From: DASUAS01 sp963809795
GTDB taxonomy: Bacteria > Actinomycetota > Acidimicrobiia > IMCC26256 > DASPTH01
Reading direction: 5' to 3'
Assembly: GCA_963809795.1 (NCBI GenBank)
Contig: CAWELN010000027.1
Span: 117,747 to 181,746 of the forward strand
DNA: 64,000 nucleotides
Numbering within the stretch: the stretch's first letter is position 1; each line of letters starts with the position of its first letter. A model generated the notes under the pieces. The model was not told where the DNA came from. It did not search any database and saw only the letters and a program-made list of their open reading frames with translations. Positions 36,089-45,568 of this stretch are shown here, piece after piece. The position numbers and the translations under genes are program-made.

Positions 36089-37252
36089 ATGGCCGAACAG
36101 CGCACGCGACCCGAGGTCATCGACTCCGACGGCCACGTGATCGAGCCGACGGCGGTGTGGAGGGAGTATGCGGAACCCGAGTTCCGCGATCTCCTCGACC
36201 ATCCCGGCGGCGGTTGGGTGCAATGGGCCGGCATCCAGCGCGCGTATCCCGAGATGCCGCCCGAGTTCCTCGACGGCGGTGGTGCGGGTGACGACGACTG
36301 GGAGATGAACGCGGCCGCCGAACGCTCCGACTGGGAGGAGGAGTCGAAGTACAAGATGAGCCGGCCCGGCGGTCACGATCCCGTCGCCCGGCTCGTGGAC
36401 ATGGACGAAGAGGGCATCGACGTCGCCGTCCTCTATCCCACCGCGATGCTCACGTGGGTCGAGGAGGCCGACATCTTCGGGGCCGCATGCCGCGCCTACA
36501 ACAACTGGTTGCACGATTACTGCGCGGTCGCGCCCAGCCGCCTCTACCCGGTGGCGCTCGTCCCGCTGCAGGACCCGCAGGCGGCGATCGTCGAGATGCG
36601 GCGGGCGGTGGACCAGCGGGGCGCCAAGGCGGTGATGATCCGGCCCGCCGCCTACATCGACGGGAAGAAGCTCAACCACCCCGCGTACGACCCGTTCTGG
36701 GCGGCCGCCGCCGAGCTCGACTGCCCGATCGGTGTGCACCCGTCGCCGCACGGCGACATGCCGAACTCGTGCCAGCTGCTCGGGCTCGCCGACGGCGTGA
36801 CCAACCCCACCGAGGGGCTCGCGTTGCGCCAGGGCATCACCAACGCGTTCGACCTCCAGATGGCGGTCGCCTACTTCACCCTCGGCGGGATCTGCGAGCG
36901 TCACCCGGACCTGCGGGTCGCGTTCCTCGAGGGAACCGGCGGCTGGATCGTGCCCATGCTCCAGCGCTTCGACCACCAGTTCGAGATCTTCGGCAGCTCG
37001 GACCAGAAGACGCGCCCGAGCGAGGTCTTCGCGCGCCAGTGCATGGTGAGCTTCGACCCCGACGAGGTCGCGCTGGCGTTCACCGCCGAGCACCTCGGCG
37101 CCGAGCACATCCTCTGGGCGTCGGACTACCCGCATCCCGACGCCAAGATCCCCGGCGTGGTGCCGGAGCTGCTCGAGGCGGTGGAGACGTTGCCGGAGGA
37201 CTCGCAGCGGCTCATCCTCGGTGCCACCGCCCGCGCCTTCTACAAGCTCTGA
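36089..37252 (+). CDS. Amidohydrolase family protein (PF04909), second copy
   Basis: 387 aa, same family and motif set as the protein at 5334: DSDGHVIEPTAVW near the N-terminus, DMDEEGIDVAVLYP, PIGVHPSPHGD, RVAFLEGTGGW and ILWASDYPHPDAKIPG at the C-terminus with the conserved Asp. The two differ too much to be recent duplicates. The substrate is unknown; these proteins often sit beside acyl-CoA or steroid/terpene degradation genes. ATG at 36089 with GGGAGCGACGC upstream. The last codons and stop are duplicated as a 14-bp repeat. Confidence 0.92.
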   Translation: MAEQRTRPEVIDSDGHVIEPTAVWREYAEPEFRDLLDHPGGGWVQWAGIQRAYPEMPPEFLDGGGAGDDDWEMNAAAERSDWEEESKYKMSRPGGHDPVARLVDMDEEGIDVAVLYPTAMLTWVEEADIFGAACRAYNNWLHDYCAVAPSRLYPVALVPLQDPQAAIVEMRRAVDQRGAKAVMIRPAAYIDGKKLNHPAYDPFWAAAAELDCPIGVHPSPHGDMPNSCQLLGLADGVTNPTEGLALRQGITNAFDLQMAVAYFTLGGICERHPDLRVAFLEGTGGWIVPMLQRFDHQFEIFGSSDQKTRPSEVFARQCMVSFDPDEVALAFTAEHLGAEHILWASDYPHPDAKIPGVVPELLEAVETLPEDSQRLILGATARAFYKL

Positions 37253-37267
37253 CCTACAAGCTCTGAC
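37240..37267. repeat. 14-bp tandem duplication across a stop codon
   Basis: CTACAAGCTCTGAC at 37240-37253 is repeated immediately at 37254-37267. The unit holds the last codons (TyrLysLeu) and TGA of the amidohydrolase gene, so the second copy is untranslated. A recent slippage event. Confidence 0.8.
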
Positions 37268-37455
37268 ACTGGGTGACCTCGGGCGGAGCGGGTCAAGGGG
37301 GCCCCTCGGCAGGCCGAGATCCAGGGGATGAGGCGCTCGCGGCCCGGGCCGCGACCCGGGGAGAGGGGTCCGCGGCCGGTAGGCTCGCGATCGCGGTGCT
37401 CAGGCGGGCCGACGGCTGAGAGCTCGCACACCCGCACTCCGTGCCGGAAGCGCCG

Positions 37456-38565
37456 ATGACTGACACCTCCCACGAGGACCTGCTGAGCGCGTTCATCGCC
37501 GAGCAGACAGCTCCTCCCACCAGCGATCCCGCCCCCATCCGGTCGATGGACGGGCCCACGTTGGGCCGTATGGCCCGGCGCGGGCTGCCGTGGATCCTGG
37601 GCGGCGGCGTGGTGTACCTCCTGGCGCCGTCGGTGCTCGGGGTCCTGGCCGCGTCCGACCAGCTGGTCGAGATCGACTGGTACTGGCTGCTGGCCCTGCT
37701 CGCGGCCCAGGCCGCGGTGCTGTACCTCACCTGGGTGCTCCAGCGCCTCCTGATCGACGGCGGCTCCGGGACCCGCACCCCGCTGGCGCTCATCGCCTCG
37801 ACCCAGCTGGTGGGCAACGCGGTGGCGACCGCGGCCCCGTTCGGTGGGGCGGCCGGGACCGCGGCCCAGGTGCGCGCCCTCGCCCGTCGCGGGGTCGACG
37901 CCCGCCGCGCCACCTCCGGCATCATCGCCTTCTCCCTCCTGCAGGTGGCCTCCATCGGCGCGCTGGCGCTCGTCGGCCCGATCATGGTGATCTTCGGCTT
38001 CGCGGTGCCCGCCACCCTCGGGCGCACCGCGCTCCTGGGGTGCGCGGCGTTGGGCCTGATCACCGTGATCCTCGTCGTCATGCTGCGCACCGACCGGGCG
38101 GCCGACTGGGTCGGCGCCGCGGCCGGGAAGATCCTCCGCAAGGACCCCAAGCGCATCGTCGTGATGCTGCGCCGTGAACGGCGGCACCTCCGCCACTCGA
38201 TGGCGGGACCGGGCCGGGCGCCCAAGGTGCTCGGCGTCGCGCTGGCACGATCGATCGCCGACTACCTCTGCCTCCTCGCGGCGGTGGCCGCGGTCAGCTC
38301 GACGCCCGCCCCCGCGCTGGTGCTGCTCGCGTTCGTGGCCGCCGCGGTGCTCCGCATGATCCCGCTGACCCCGGGTGGTCTCGGACCGGTGGAAGCCGCC
38401 CTCATCCCGTTGCTGGCCGCGGCCTCGACCACGCGCTCCGGGGCGGTGCTCGCCACCCTGGCCTACCGGGTCGCGTCGCTGTGGATCCCACTGCTCTTCG
38501 CGGTGCCGGCCATGTGGTGGCTGCGCCGTCACAGCCCGGCCAAGGTCGCCCTCGTCCACTCCTGA
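37456..38565 (+). CDS. Lysylphosphatidylglycerol synthase TM-region / YbhN-like flippase family protein
   Basis: 369 aa membrane protein with about eight hydrophobic segments. Characteristic points: LIASTQLVGNAVATAAPFGGAAGTAAQVRAL (the conserved small-residue, Pro-Gly stretch of the family, near residue 110) and RMIPLTPGGLGPVEAALIPLLA near 300, the classic PGGxGxxE motif. Members without the C-terminal aminoacyl transferase domain, as here, are thought to be lipid or lipoprotein flippases. ATG at 37456 was preferred over GTG at 37441 because GGAAG lies 6 nt upstream. Confidence 0.9.
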   Translation: MTDTSHEDLLSAFIAEQTAPPTSDPAPIRSMDGPTLGRMARRGLPWILGGGVVYLLAPSVLGVLAASDQLVEIDWYWLLALLAAQAAVLYLTWVLQRLLIDGGSGTRTPLALIASTQLVGNAVATAAPFGGAAGTAAQVRALARRGVDARRATSGIIAFSLLQVASIGALALVGPIMVIFGFAVPATLGRTALLGCAALGLITVILVVMLRTDRAADWVGAAAGKILRKDPKRIVVMLRRERRHLRHSMAGPGRAPKVLGVALARSIADYLCLLAAVAAVSSTPAPALVLLAFVAAAVLRMIPLTPGGLGPVEAALIPLLAAASTTRSGAVLATLAYRVASLWIPLLFAVPAMWWLRRHSPAKVALVHS

Positions 38566-38604
38566 GCCCGGGGTGTCGCGACGATCCTCGGGTCGCCGGT
38601 CGGG

Positions 38605-39288
38605 TCAGTCGAGCAGCGGGTCGACGATGGCGCGGTCGACCGGCCCGTCGTAGGCGATGGCGCCGTCCTGGAGGGCCACGCAACGAGTGCAACGCTCGAG
38701 GAAGCCGAGTTGGTGGGTCGCCACCACGACGGCGATGCCGGCCTCGCTCGCGGCGGTGAGCACTTCGGTCAACGCCGTCTGGCCGGCCGGGTCCAGACCG
38801 ACGAACGGCTCGTCGACGAGGAGCACGGAGAACGGCCGGACCAGCGCGAGCACGATCGCGGTCTTCTGGCGGAGACCGCGGCTGAAGCGCGCCGGCAGGT
38901 CGTCGGCCCGCGCGTCGAGGTTCAGGAGCGCGAGCAGCTCGTCGGCCGAGTCGGGCCGGCCCGGGAGTCCGTGGAGTCGGGCGACGTACTCGATGTGCTC
39001 GTCGACGCTCAGGTCGTCGTACAGGGCGGGCTGGTCGGCGATGTAGGACATCGCGGCCCGCGCTTCGAGCGAACCGGCGGGCTCGCCCTCCACGAGGATG
39101 TTGCCCGTCGTCGGCTCCAGCAGTCCGACGGCGAGCTGCAACAGCGTGGACTTGCCGGCTCCGTTGGGGCCCACCAGGGCGACGAGCTCACCGCGCGCGA
39201 CGTCGAGTGACACGCCGTCCAGCGCGACTCGGTCGCCGTAGGCCTTGGTCACGTCGTGCGCGGCCAGCGCGACCGGTCCCGCGTTCAC
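38605..39288 (-). CDS. ABC transporter ATP-binding protein
   Basis: 227 aa. Walker A VGPNGAGKSTLLQLA near residue 35, Walker B VLLVDEPFVGLDPAG near 145, and the H-loop ATHQLGF near 185. The signature reads FSRGLRQKTAI instead of LSGGxxQ, a degenerate but known form in ABC-2 exporters. GTG at 39288 overlaps the TGA of the permease (GTGA), giving an ATPase translated after its membrane partner. Substrate unknown. Confidence 0.92.
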   Translation of the reverse strand: MNAGPVALAAHDVTKAYGDRVALDGVSLDVARGELVALVGPNGAGKSTLLQLAVGLLEPTTGNILVEGEPAGSLEARAAMSYIADQPALYDDLSVDEHIEYVARLHGLPGRPDSADELLALLNLDARADDLPARFSRGLRQKTAIVLALVRPFSVLLVDEPFVGLDPAGQTALTEVLTAASEAGIAVVVATHQLGFLERCTRCVALQDGAIAYDGPVDRAIVDPLLD

Positions 39289-40850
39289 CGGACCACGTGC
39301 TCCCGCGACTTGAGCCACGTCCAGGCGGCCACGACCAACACGAGCGGGAGCAGTGCCGCAATCAGTGCGGTGCCGAGGGTCGCGTTACCGCCGTTCGCAG
39401 TGTGCGCCGCCGCGATCGGCACGAAGGCCGCCACCACGAGCAGGGGCGCGAGCACCTGGCGCAGGATGAGGAACAGCGTGCTGAACTCGGGGAACCCGAG
39501 GTCGAGGAAGAGCGTCGGGGGCGGCGCGCCGAGCACCACGGAGATGGCGCCGCCGGCCACCGCGGCGAACGCGATCGGGAGCAGCGCGACGGCGCCGACG
39601 GCGAACGCCGCGCCGGCGCCGCTCACGACGCCGAACAGCAGCATCGCGATCAGGCTGACGCCAATGAGCAGGGCGGCCGGCGCGACGAGGTGGGAGACCA
39701 CGAGGTCTCCCCAACGGATCGGGTACTGCTCCGGGCGCGCCGGATGATCGGACTCCTGGGCCAGTCCCTCGACCGCGTCGACTCCCATCAGGAACGCCGC
39801 GACGCCCGCGAGCACGACGAGCGCCTCGGTCCCGTTCCAAGCCCCCGCGCACGCCAGCGCCACGACGATCGCGAGCACGACGACCCGCACCACCCGCCCG
39901 CTGGGCCACCGCGCGAACCCGCGCCAGTCCCGCTGCCAGCACGGGCTCCCGCGGGTCGTGTCGGCGCGGATCCACGGGCGCGAACGGGGGAGCTCCTGCG
40001 CGAGCTCGCGGTGCAGGACGATGACGGATCGCATGTCCTGGAGCGTCGCGGCGAAGCGGAGCTCACCCACGAGGCGGGCCCGGTGGCTCAGGGCTTCCAG
40101 TGACACCCGACCAGCCACCGCGAGCGCGTACCCGGCGATGCCGAGCGCGATCACCGGGCCCAGCAGCGCGAGCGGCGACGTGGTCAGCGGCAGCAGGGCG
40201 ACCCGTCCGATCTGGGCCGTCGGGGCCGAGGCGGTGCCGGCCGCGACGTCGATCGCCGACCATCCGACGAGCACGATGCCGATCGCGTTGGCGGTGCGGA
40301 TGCGGAGATGGGTGCCCGACGCGACGAGCGCGCTGCCCCAGGCGAGCAGCGCGGTGAGCACCCCGAAGGCGGCTCCCGCGGCGATCCACTCCACCCGGTT
40401 GCCGCCCAGCCGACCGGCCGCGACGTTGCCCGCGACTCCGCCCGCGATGGCGGGAAGGAGCACCACGCCGCGCAACTGACGCAGGGCGGCGGCACGCAGG
40501 ACGGTGCTGCGGGGCACGGGGGCGAGCAGGAGATGCACGATGTCGGCCGGCTCCGGCGCGAGTGGTCCGCCGCGCGCGCCCGAGCGGAGGCCGAGCGTGA
40601 CGAGCACCGCGATCCCGAGGCCGAGCACGGCCGGGCCGTGATGGGCGACGTCGGCCACGGTCCTTCCGCTGGTCCGGGTGCCACCCAACGCGGCGGTGGC
40701 GTAGAACAACCCGACCGCCGCGACGATGACCGTCACGTACGCCTTGTACAGCGAGTCGACCCAATCACCCTCGCGCAGGTAGTGACGTCGGCGAGCCCGT
40801 CGCAACGCCCGAGTCGTCGCCCGTCCGCTCGTGCGATCGTCCCCGCCCAT
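39285..40850 (-). CDS. Large ABC transporter permease-like membrane protein
   Basis: 521 aa with about twelve hydrophobic segments, beginning with a basic cytoplasmic N-terminus rich in Arg. The central hydrophilic loop (LHRELAQELPRSRPW) separates two membrane halves. No Pfam-type motif is obvious by eye; identity as the permease rests on coupling to the ATPase gene and the ABC-2-like topology. It is divergent from another ABC system that begins at 41095, across a 244-nt gap in which no gene is seen. Confidence 0.82.
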   Translation of the reverse strand: MGGDDRTSGRATTRALRRARRRHYLREGDWVDSLYKAYVTVIVAAVGLFYATAALGGTRTSGRTVADVAHHGPAVLGLGIAVLVTLGLRSGARGGPLAPEPADIVHLLLAPVPRSTVLRAAALRQLRGVVLLPAIAGGVAGNVAAGRLGGNRVEWIAAGAAFGVLTALLAWGSALVASGTHLRIRTANAIGIVLVGWSAIDVAAGTASAPTAQIGRVALLPLTTSPLALLGPVIALGIAGYALAVAGRVSLEALSHRARLVGELRFAATLQDMRSVIVLHRELAQELPRSRPWIRADTTRGSPCWQRDWRGFARWPSGRVVRVVVLAIVVALACAGAWNGTEALVVLAGVAAFLMGVDAVEGLAQESDHPARPEQYPIRWGDLVVSHLVAPAALLIGVSLIAMLLFGVVSGAGAAFAVGAVALLPIAFAAVAGGAISVVLGAPPPTLFLDLGFPEFSTLFLILRQVLAPLLVVAAFVPIAAAHTANGGNATLGTALIAALLPLVLVVAAWTWLKSREHVVR

Positions 40851-41094
40851 CTACGCCGCACGCCTCCACGTCACAGCGTGAAGGTAGGTGATGAAACCGC
40901 CGATCGACGCAACTGGACGGAGTTCTCCGCGCGCCGACGCGCGCGATCTACGAGAAGCTGGTCCTCGCCCGATCTGAGAAGACGGTGAGATCGCGCGCCC
41001 GATCTCGACGACCGACGCGCAGCTGGCGCGACGAACGATCACCCGGTTGCTAGCTTCGCTGTGGGAGGGCCTGACGCAAAGGACGCCGACGGCC

Positions 41095-42018
41095 GTGATC
41101 GAAGCATCCGATCTCACGAAACGATACGGATCGACGGTCGCGGTCGATGCGTTGAGCTTCACCGTCCAGCCCGGTCGGGTCACCGGGTTTCTCGGACCCA
41201 ACGGCGCCGGCAAGACGACCACGATGCGACTGGTGCTCGGCTTGGACCGCCCCACCCGCGGCCAGGTCACGATCGCGGGGAAGCGCTACGCCGACTACCG
41301 CTTCCCGCTGTACGAGGTCGGAGCGTTGCTCGACGCGAAATACGTGCACGGTGGTCGTCGCGCCCGCGACCATCTGCTCTGCCTGGCGCAGTCGAACCGC
41401 ATTCCCCGCCGGCGCGTCGCCGAGGTCCTGGAGCTCGTGGGGCTCAGTGACGTCGCCCGTCGCCGAGTGGCCACGTTCTCGCTGGGCATGAGCCAGCGGC
41501 TCGGGATCGCCGCCGCGCTCCTGGGTGACCCGGAGGTCCTCATGTTCGACGAGCCCGTCAACGGTCTCGATCCCGAGGGCATCGTCTGGATCCGCAACCT
41601 CTTCCGTTCGTTGGCCGACGAGGGACGGACGGTCTTCGTCTCGAGTCACCTCATGAGCGAGATGGCGCTCACCGCGGACCATCTCATCGTGATCGGCCGC
41701 GGGAAGCTCATCGCCGACGAACGGATCTCCGATCTCCTCTCCCGGGGTGTCGGACGCGTCCGGGTGAGCTCACCCGAGCTCGAACGTCTCACGAGCCTGC
41801 TCGAGGCGCAGGGTGCGCGCGTCGACCGCGCCGCCGATGGCGCGGTCGTGCACGACCTCGCCGCACCCGCAATCGGGGAGATCGCCGCCCACCATCAGAT
41901 CGTGCTGCACGAGCTCACCCCCGAACAGGCCTCGTTGGAGGAGACGTTCTTCGAGCTCACCAACGACAGCGTCGAGTTCCATGGCGAGGATGCCGTCAGC
42001 CGGGCGCCGGCCCGATGA
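41095..42018 (+). CDS. ABC transporter ATP-binding protein (ABC-2 type)
   Basis: 307 aa. It begins VIEASDLTKRYGSTVAVDALSF; Walker A GPNGAGKTTTMR near residue 40, signature FSLGMSQRLGIAAALLG near 135, Walker B EVLMFDEPVNGLDPEG near 155, H-loop SSHLMSE. The FSLGM signature is that of bacitracin-BcrA-like exporters. GTG at 41095 is chosen since the fold starts there and AAAGGA lies upstream; longer in-frame starts add unrelated residues. It overlaps the permease start by 4 nt. Confidence 0.93.
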   Translation: MIEASDLTKRYGSTVAVDALSFTVQPGRVTGFLGPNGAGKTTTMRLVLGLDRPTRGQVTIAGKRYADYRFPLYEVGALLDAKYVHGGRRARDHLLCLAQSNRIPRRRVAEVLELVGLSDVARRRVATFSLGMSQRLGIAAALLGDPEVLMFDEPVNGLDPEGIVWIRNLFRSLADEGRTVFVSSHLMSEMALTADHLIVIGRGKLIADERISDLLSRGVGRVRVSSPELERLTSLLEAQGARVDRAADGAVVHDLAAPAIGEIAAHHQIVLHELTPEQASLEETFFELTNDSVEFHGEDAVSRAPAR

Positions 42019-42845
42019 CCACCACCGAGGCGGCACCGCGTCAACCCGGCCAACTGCGGGCGCCGGCCGGCGGCGCGGTGCGCGCCGCGCTGGCGTCCGA
42101 AGCCACCAAGCTTCGCTCGGTGCGATCGACCGTTTGGACGCTCGTCGTGGCGGTCGTCGCCATCGTGGGGATCGGTGCGATCATCACGACCGCCCGCGTG
42201 AGTCGGTGGAGCGACCTCTCCCTCCGACAGCGCCTGGCCCTCGACCCGACGACGGTCAGTTTGCGAGGTGTGTTCCTCGCCCAACTGGCGATCGGAGTGC
42301 TCGGCGTGCTGGTGATCAGCTCCGAGTACACGACCGGGATGATTCGAACCACCTTCGCGGCCGTTCCGCGCCGCCCGCTGGTGTTGTTCGCGAAGGCGGT
42401 GACCTTCACCGTCGTCGCGTTCGTCGTCGCCACGATCGCGTGCTTCGTCGCCTTCTTCATCGGGCAGAGCATCTTGTCGGCCAAGCACGCAGACGTCTCG
42501 ATCACGGATCCGGGCGTGTTGCGCGCGGTCGTGGGCGCCGGCACCTACCTGACCCTGGTCGGACTCCTCGGCATCGGTCTCGGCACCCTGCTCCGACGTA
42601 CTGCCGGCGCGATCGCCACGCTCTTCGGCCTGGTGCTCGTGCTGCCCGCGCTCACCGAGGCGCTCCCGTCGCCCTGGGACACCGACGTGGGAAAGCTGCT
42701 TCCGATCAACGCAGGACGCGCGTTGTTCGCGGTACGACCATCGACCGACCTCTTGTCGCCCGGTCAGGGATTCCTCGTGTTGGTCGCCACCGTCGGCGTC
42801 GTCCTCGCTCTGGCGACGGTCGCGATCGTGCGCCGCGACGCCTGA
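42015..42845 (+). CDS. ABC-2 type transporter permease
   Basis: 276 aa with six hydrophobic segments. Starts in a Pro/Ala-rich cytoplasmic stretch, then RAALASEATKLRSVRSTVWTL, the usual entry of BcrB/NatB-like permeases. VLVISSEYTTGMIRTTFAAVPRR is the conserved cytoplasmic coupling element. Paired with the ATPase upstream through an ATGA overlap. Likely lipid or peptide-antibiotic export by family; no substrate evidence. Confidence 0.92.
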   Translation: MTTTEAAPRQPGQLRAPAGGAVRAALASEATKLRSVRSTVWTLVVAVVAIVGIGAIITTARVSRWSDLSLRQRLALDPTTVSLRGVFLAQLAIGVLGVLVISSEYTTGMIRTTFAAVPRRPLVLFAKAVTFTVVAFVVATIACFVAFFIGQSILSAKHADVSITDPGVLRAVVGAGTYLTLVGLLGIGLGTLLRRTAGAIATLFGLVLVLPALTEALPSPWDTDVGKLLPINAGRALFAVRPSTDLLSPGQGFLVLVATVGVVLALATVAIVRRDA

Positions 42846-42875
42846 CGGCGCCCCTTGGAGGGTCGGAGTCCGGGA

Positions 42876-43682
42876 TCAGTGTTCGGCGCGGCGGGCGCGC
42901 ACGAGCAGGCGCCCCCGTCGCACGCCGGTCGCGTGTCGGGCGACGTCTTCGACGCTCACGGGTGTCCAGCCGGCGGTCACCAGCCACTGCAACGCGGTGT
43001 CAGCCGTCGGCACCGTGAGCACCGCCTCGCCGGCCCGGGCGAGGGCTTCCTCCCGCGCTCGCTCATCGTCAGAGATCTCACCCTCTCGCGTGGAGATGCT
43101 GGCGGCGAGTTCGCTCGTCGGTGCGGCGCACTCCGCGGTGACGACAAGGAGCTCACGGAACCAGTGCTCGGGCAGGTAGCGCAACAGTCCTTCGCACAGG
43201 AACTGCACCGGCTGACCGTTGTCGAACCCGGCCTCCGTGAGCTTGGTCGCGAGACCAGCCTGGGTGAGGTCTGCGGCGACGAACGTGATGCCGTCCGTCG
43301 ACACGCCGATGCGCTCGAGTCGACGCCGCTTGTCGGACTGGGTGGCGGGATGGTCGACCTCGAAGTAGCGGACGCCCGGTGTGCGATACCGCAGCGAGCG
43401 TCCGTCGTAACCCGCCCCGAGGACGACGATCTGGTGGACCTCTCGCTCGAGTGCACCGACCACTGCCTGGTCGAAGAAGGTGGTCCGCGCCTCGATGTAG
43501 CCGGCGAAGTCGCCCCGTCGCCGAGTCGGACGGGCGAGCGGAGCCTGCTCGAGATCCTCGATCAGCGACGCGGTGAGCCGTTCATCCGCCTCGGGAGAGC
43601 CGACGTCCCAGGGCAGCCGCGTGACTCGAGACCGGGCGGCCGCGACCCCACGTGCCGTCAGCGATGGCTCATCCGTGCGCAC
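42876..43682 (-). CDS. Class I SAM-dependent methyltransferase (mycobacterial TIGR00027 type)
   Basis: 268 aa of the leucine-carboxyl-methyltransferase-like group expanded in mycobacteria. Motifs: SLTARGVAAARS at the N-terminus, IVVLGAGYDGRSLRY (SAM-binding glycine loop) near residue 85, YFEVDHPATQSDKRRRL just after, FLCEGLLRYLP (acidic/aromatic motif) near 160. These lead the group into O-methylation of carboxyl or hydroxyl groups, substrate unknown. GTG at 43682 is the only start in frame. Convergent with the ABC-2 operon. Confidence 0.93.
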   Translation of the reverse strand: MRTDEPSLTARGVAAARSRVTRLPWDVGSPEADERLTASLIEDLEQAPLARPTRRRGDFAGYIEARTTFFDQAVVGALEREVHQIVVLGAGYDGRSLRYRTPGVRYFEVDHPATQSDKRRRLERIGVSTDGITFVAADLTQAGLATKLTEAGFDNGQPVQFLCEGLLRYLPEHWFRELLVVTAECAAPTSELAASISTREGEISDDERAREEALARAGEAVLTVPTADTALQWLVTAGWTPVSVEDVARHATGVRRGRLLVRARRAEH

Positions 43683-43936
43683 GAGCCCATTCTCGCTCCG
43701 TCGCTCGCCCGAACCAGAACGGGACGGCGGAGCACGGGACCGACGGCGCGGCGATGAGTTGTCCGGTCCGCCGCTGACCGCCAGATCCGGGTCAACAGGA
43801 GCAAGGCGGTCGTGACCGTCGGACGGGCGTTCGCGTCGCCGATCGAGGGTCTCTCTCCAATCCGACTGGCGGCGAACCTCGTACGACCTGGAGTGCCGGA
43901 GCCGTCCAGCGCAACATCCTCAGGTCGGGAGACGAG

Positions 43937-44947
43937 ATGGCGATCGATGCGTTGGAGGCGGTGACCCTCTGCGACAGCACGCAGTGGATCCGTGTTCGCG
44001 GGGCCGACGCATCCAACCCGGTGCTCCTGTTGATCCAACAGGGGCCGGGCTTGCCGATGATCAATGAAGTGCGCCGCTTCGAGCAGGTCCTCGATCTCGA
44101 ACGAGCTTTCACCGTTGTCTATTGGGACCAGCGTGGTTGCGGTCTGTCATTGCGGGGACCGAAAGTGCCGGGAGGAATCACCGTCGAGCAGATGATCCGC
44201 GACACCGTCGCGCTCCTCGACCTCCTGCGAGAACGATTCGCGGAAAAGTCCTTTGTCGCCGGGTTCTCTCTCGGCGCGATGGTAGGAGCACATGCTGCTG
44301 CCATTCGCCCAGACCTCGTTGAGGCGTTGGTCGCGGTGGCGATGGACATCGACGGTGTCGCCGCCGGCACCAACGCCTACGACTTCGCGCTCAGCGCAGC
44401 CCGCCGGCGCGGCAACCGGCGCGCGATCCGGCAGCTGACCGGCATCGGCGCGCCTCCCCACCTGACCCCGAAACAGTTCACGACACGAGTCCGCTGGGCG
44501 GCCAATTTCGGTGGCGTCACGAGCAACCGAACCTACGCAGCCCTGATGCGCGAACTGCTCGTCAGCGTCGCGCGCGCTCATGACTACTCGATCGCCGACC
44601 TCATACGGAGCGTCCGCGGCGTCAGCGCGGCGCAGGCCGCTCTCCTCCCAGAACTCGCCGTGCTGGACCTCGTGCGAACCCTGCCCCGCATCGGTGTACC
44701 GATCGTCATGGTGCAAGGTCGCCGAGACGAGGTGGCGCCCGGCGAGGCCGCGGAACGATATGCCATGGCACTGGACTCCCCGAGCAAGCAATTCATCTGG
44801 TTCGACAACTCGGCCCACACACCGCATCTCGAGGAACCGGACAAGTTCCGAGACGTCCTGATGCGAGTCCGAGCCGGCAGGGTCGCATCACGTGCGTGCG
44901 TCGGTCCGTCGAACGCGGTGCAATCCCTCCGCAACTGGGAGCCGTAG
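43937..44947 (+). CDS. Alpha/beta hydrolase (prolyl-aminopeptidase-like)
   Basis: 336 aa. Nucleophile elbow SFVAGFSLGAMVGAH (GxSxG) near residue 115, YWDQRGCGLS near 73 as in proline iminopeptidases, acid VQGRRDEVAPG near 255, catalytic His FDNSAHTPHLEEP near 285. The oxyanion HGGPG motif is replaced by IQQGPG near 35, a common variant. Substrate unknown. Coding here and in the next genes uses more A/T third positions than the 1-43 kb part, by eye. Confidence 0.9.
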   Translation: MAIDALEAVTLCDSTQWIRVRGADASNPVLLLIQQGPGLPMINEVRRFEQVLDLERAFTVVYWDQRGCGLSLRGPKVPGGITVEQMIRDTVALLDLLRERFAEKSFVAGFSLGAMVGAHAAAIRPDLVEALVAVAMDIDGVAAGTNAYDFALSAARRRGNRRAIRQLTGIGAPPHLTPKQFTTRVRWAANFGGVTSNRTYAALMRELLVSVARAHDYSIADLIRSVRGVSAAQAALLPELAVLDLVRTLPRIGVPIVMVQGRRDEVAPGEAAERYAMALDSPSKQFIWFDNSAHTPHLEEPDKFRDVLMRVRAGRVASRACVGPSNAVQSLRNWEP

Positions 44948-45029
44948 GAACCGAGAGCGTCGGGGCAGGAACCTGGCAGGCCTCTTGTCCCACGCTCCCC
45001 AGTCCTCTTCCAGGAGCCCGCGGATCCCG

Positions 45030-45356
45030 ATGGAGTGCACAGTGTGTTCGCGATCACTCGCCGATGACGTCGGAGTCGAAGCAGTCCGTGCCGCAACGGT
45101 TCCTCCGCCGGGTGGCGAAGGCTTCTCTACCGACGACCATGTCGCCATCATCCAGCCGGTCGTCCTTGCCTTCGCTCAGTATCTTCACGAGCGGGCCGAC
45201 GTCGGTCCCACCGAACCGGGCAGCCAGGATGCCGCGCGGCGATTCTGGGCGGTGCTCTCACCGTTCGAAGACACGGTCGACGCCGTTCGCGTCGTCGCCG
45301 CGCTCGAGGCGCTCACCGAGCAGGCACCGAACCACGTGTATCCGATCACAGACTGA
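45030..45356 (+). CDS. Small hypothetical protein
   Basis: 108 aa, no family recognised. It begins MECTVCSRS with a CxxC pair and continues acidic and helical (TDDHVAIIQPVVLAFAQYLHERADVG), ending NHVYPITD. Codon choice fits real coding. An AGGAG lies about 14 nt upstream, further than usual. It starts 82 nt after the hydrolase stop, so the two may be co-transcribed. Confidence 0.5.
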   Translation: MECTVCSRSLADDVGVEAVRAATVPPPGGEGFSTDDHVAIIQPVVLAFAQYLHERADVGPTEPGSQDAARRFWAVLSPFEDTVDAVRVVAALEALTEQAPNHVYPITD

Positions 45357-45568
45357 ACGACGTTCCTCGGTCATCCCGCCATGGTGCGACCGGGATCGGG
45401 CTGCGCGAAGAGGCCGATCGGGCCGAAGCCCGACCGGCCGCTGTCACTCAGCGACGGTGGTGAGTGCCTCTTCGCTCCCGGGATGTACGTCGCTCGACCA
45501 TGCGTGGATTGAGCTTGACGAGGAGTCGTGGTCGCAATCCGCATTCGACCCTCGTTCGTAGGTCGCGC

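Noticed and set aside
40851..41094. Small gene in the gap between the two divergent ABC systems
   Set aside because: Short frames lack ribosome-binding sites and motifs; composition is Arg/Ser noise.
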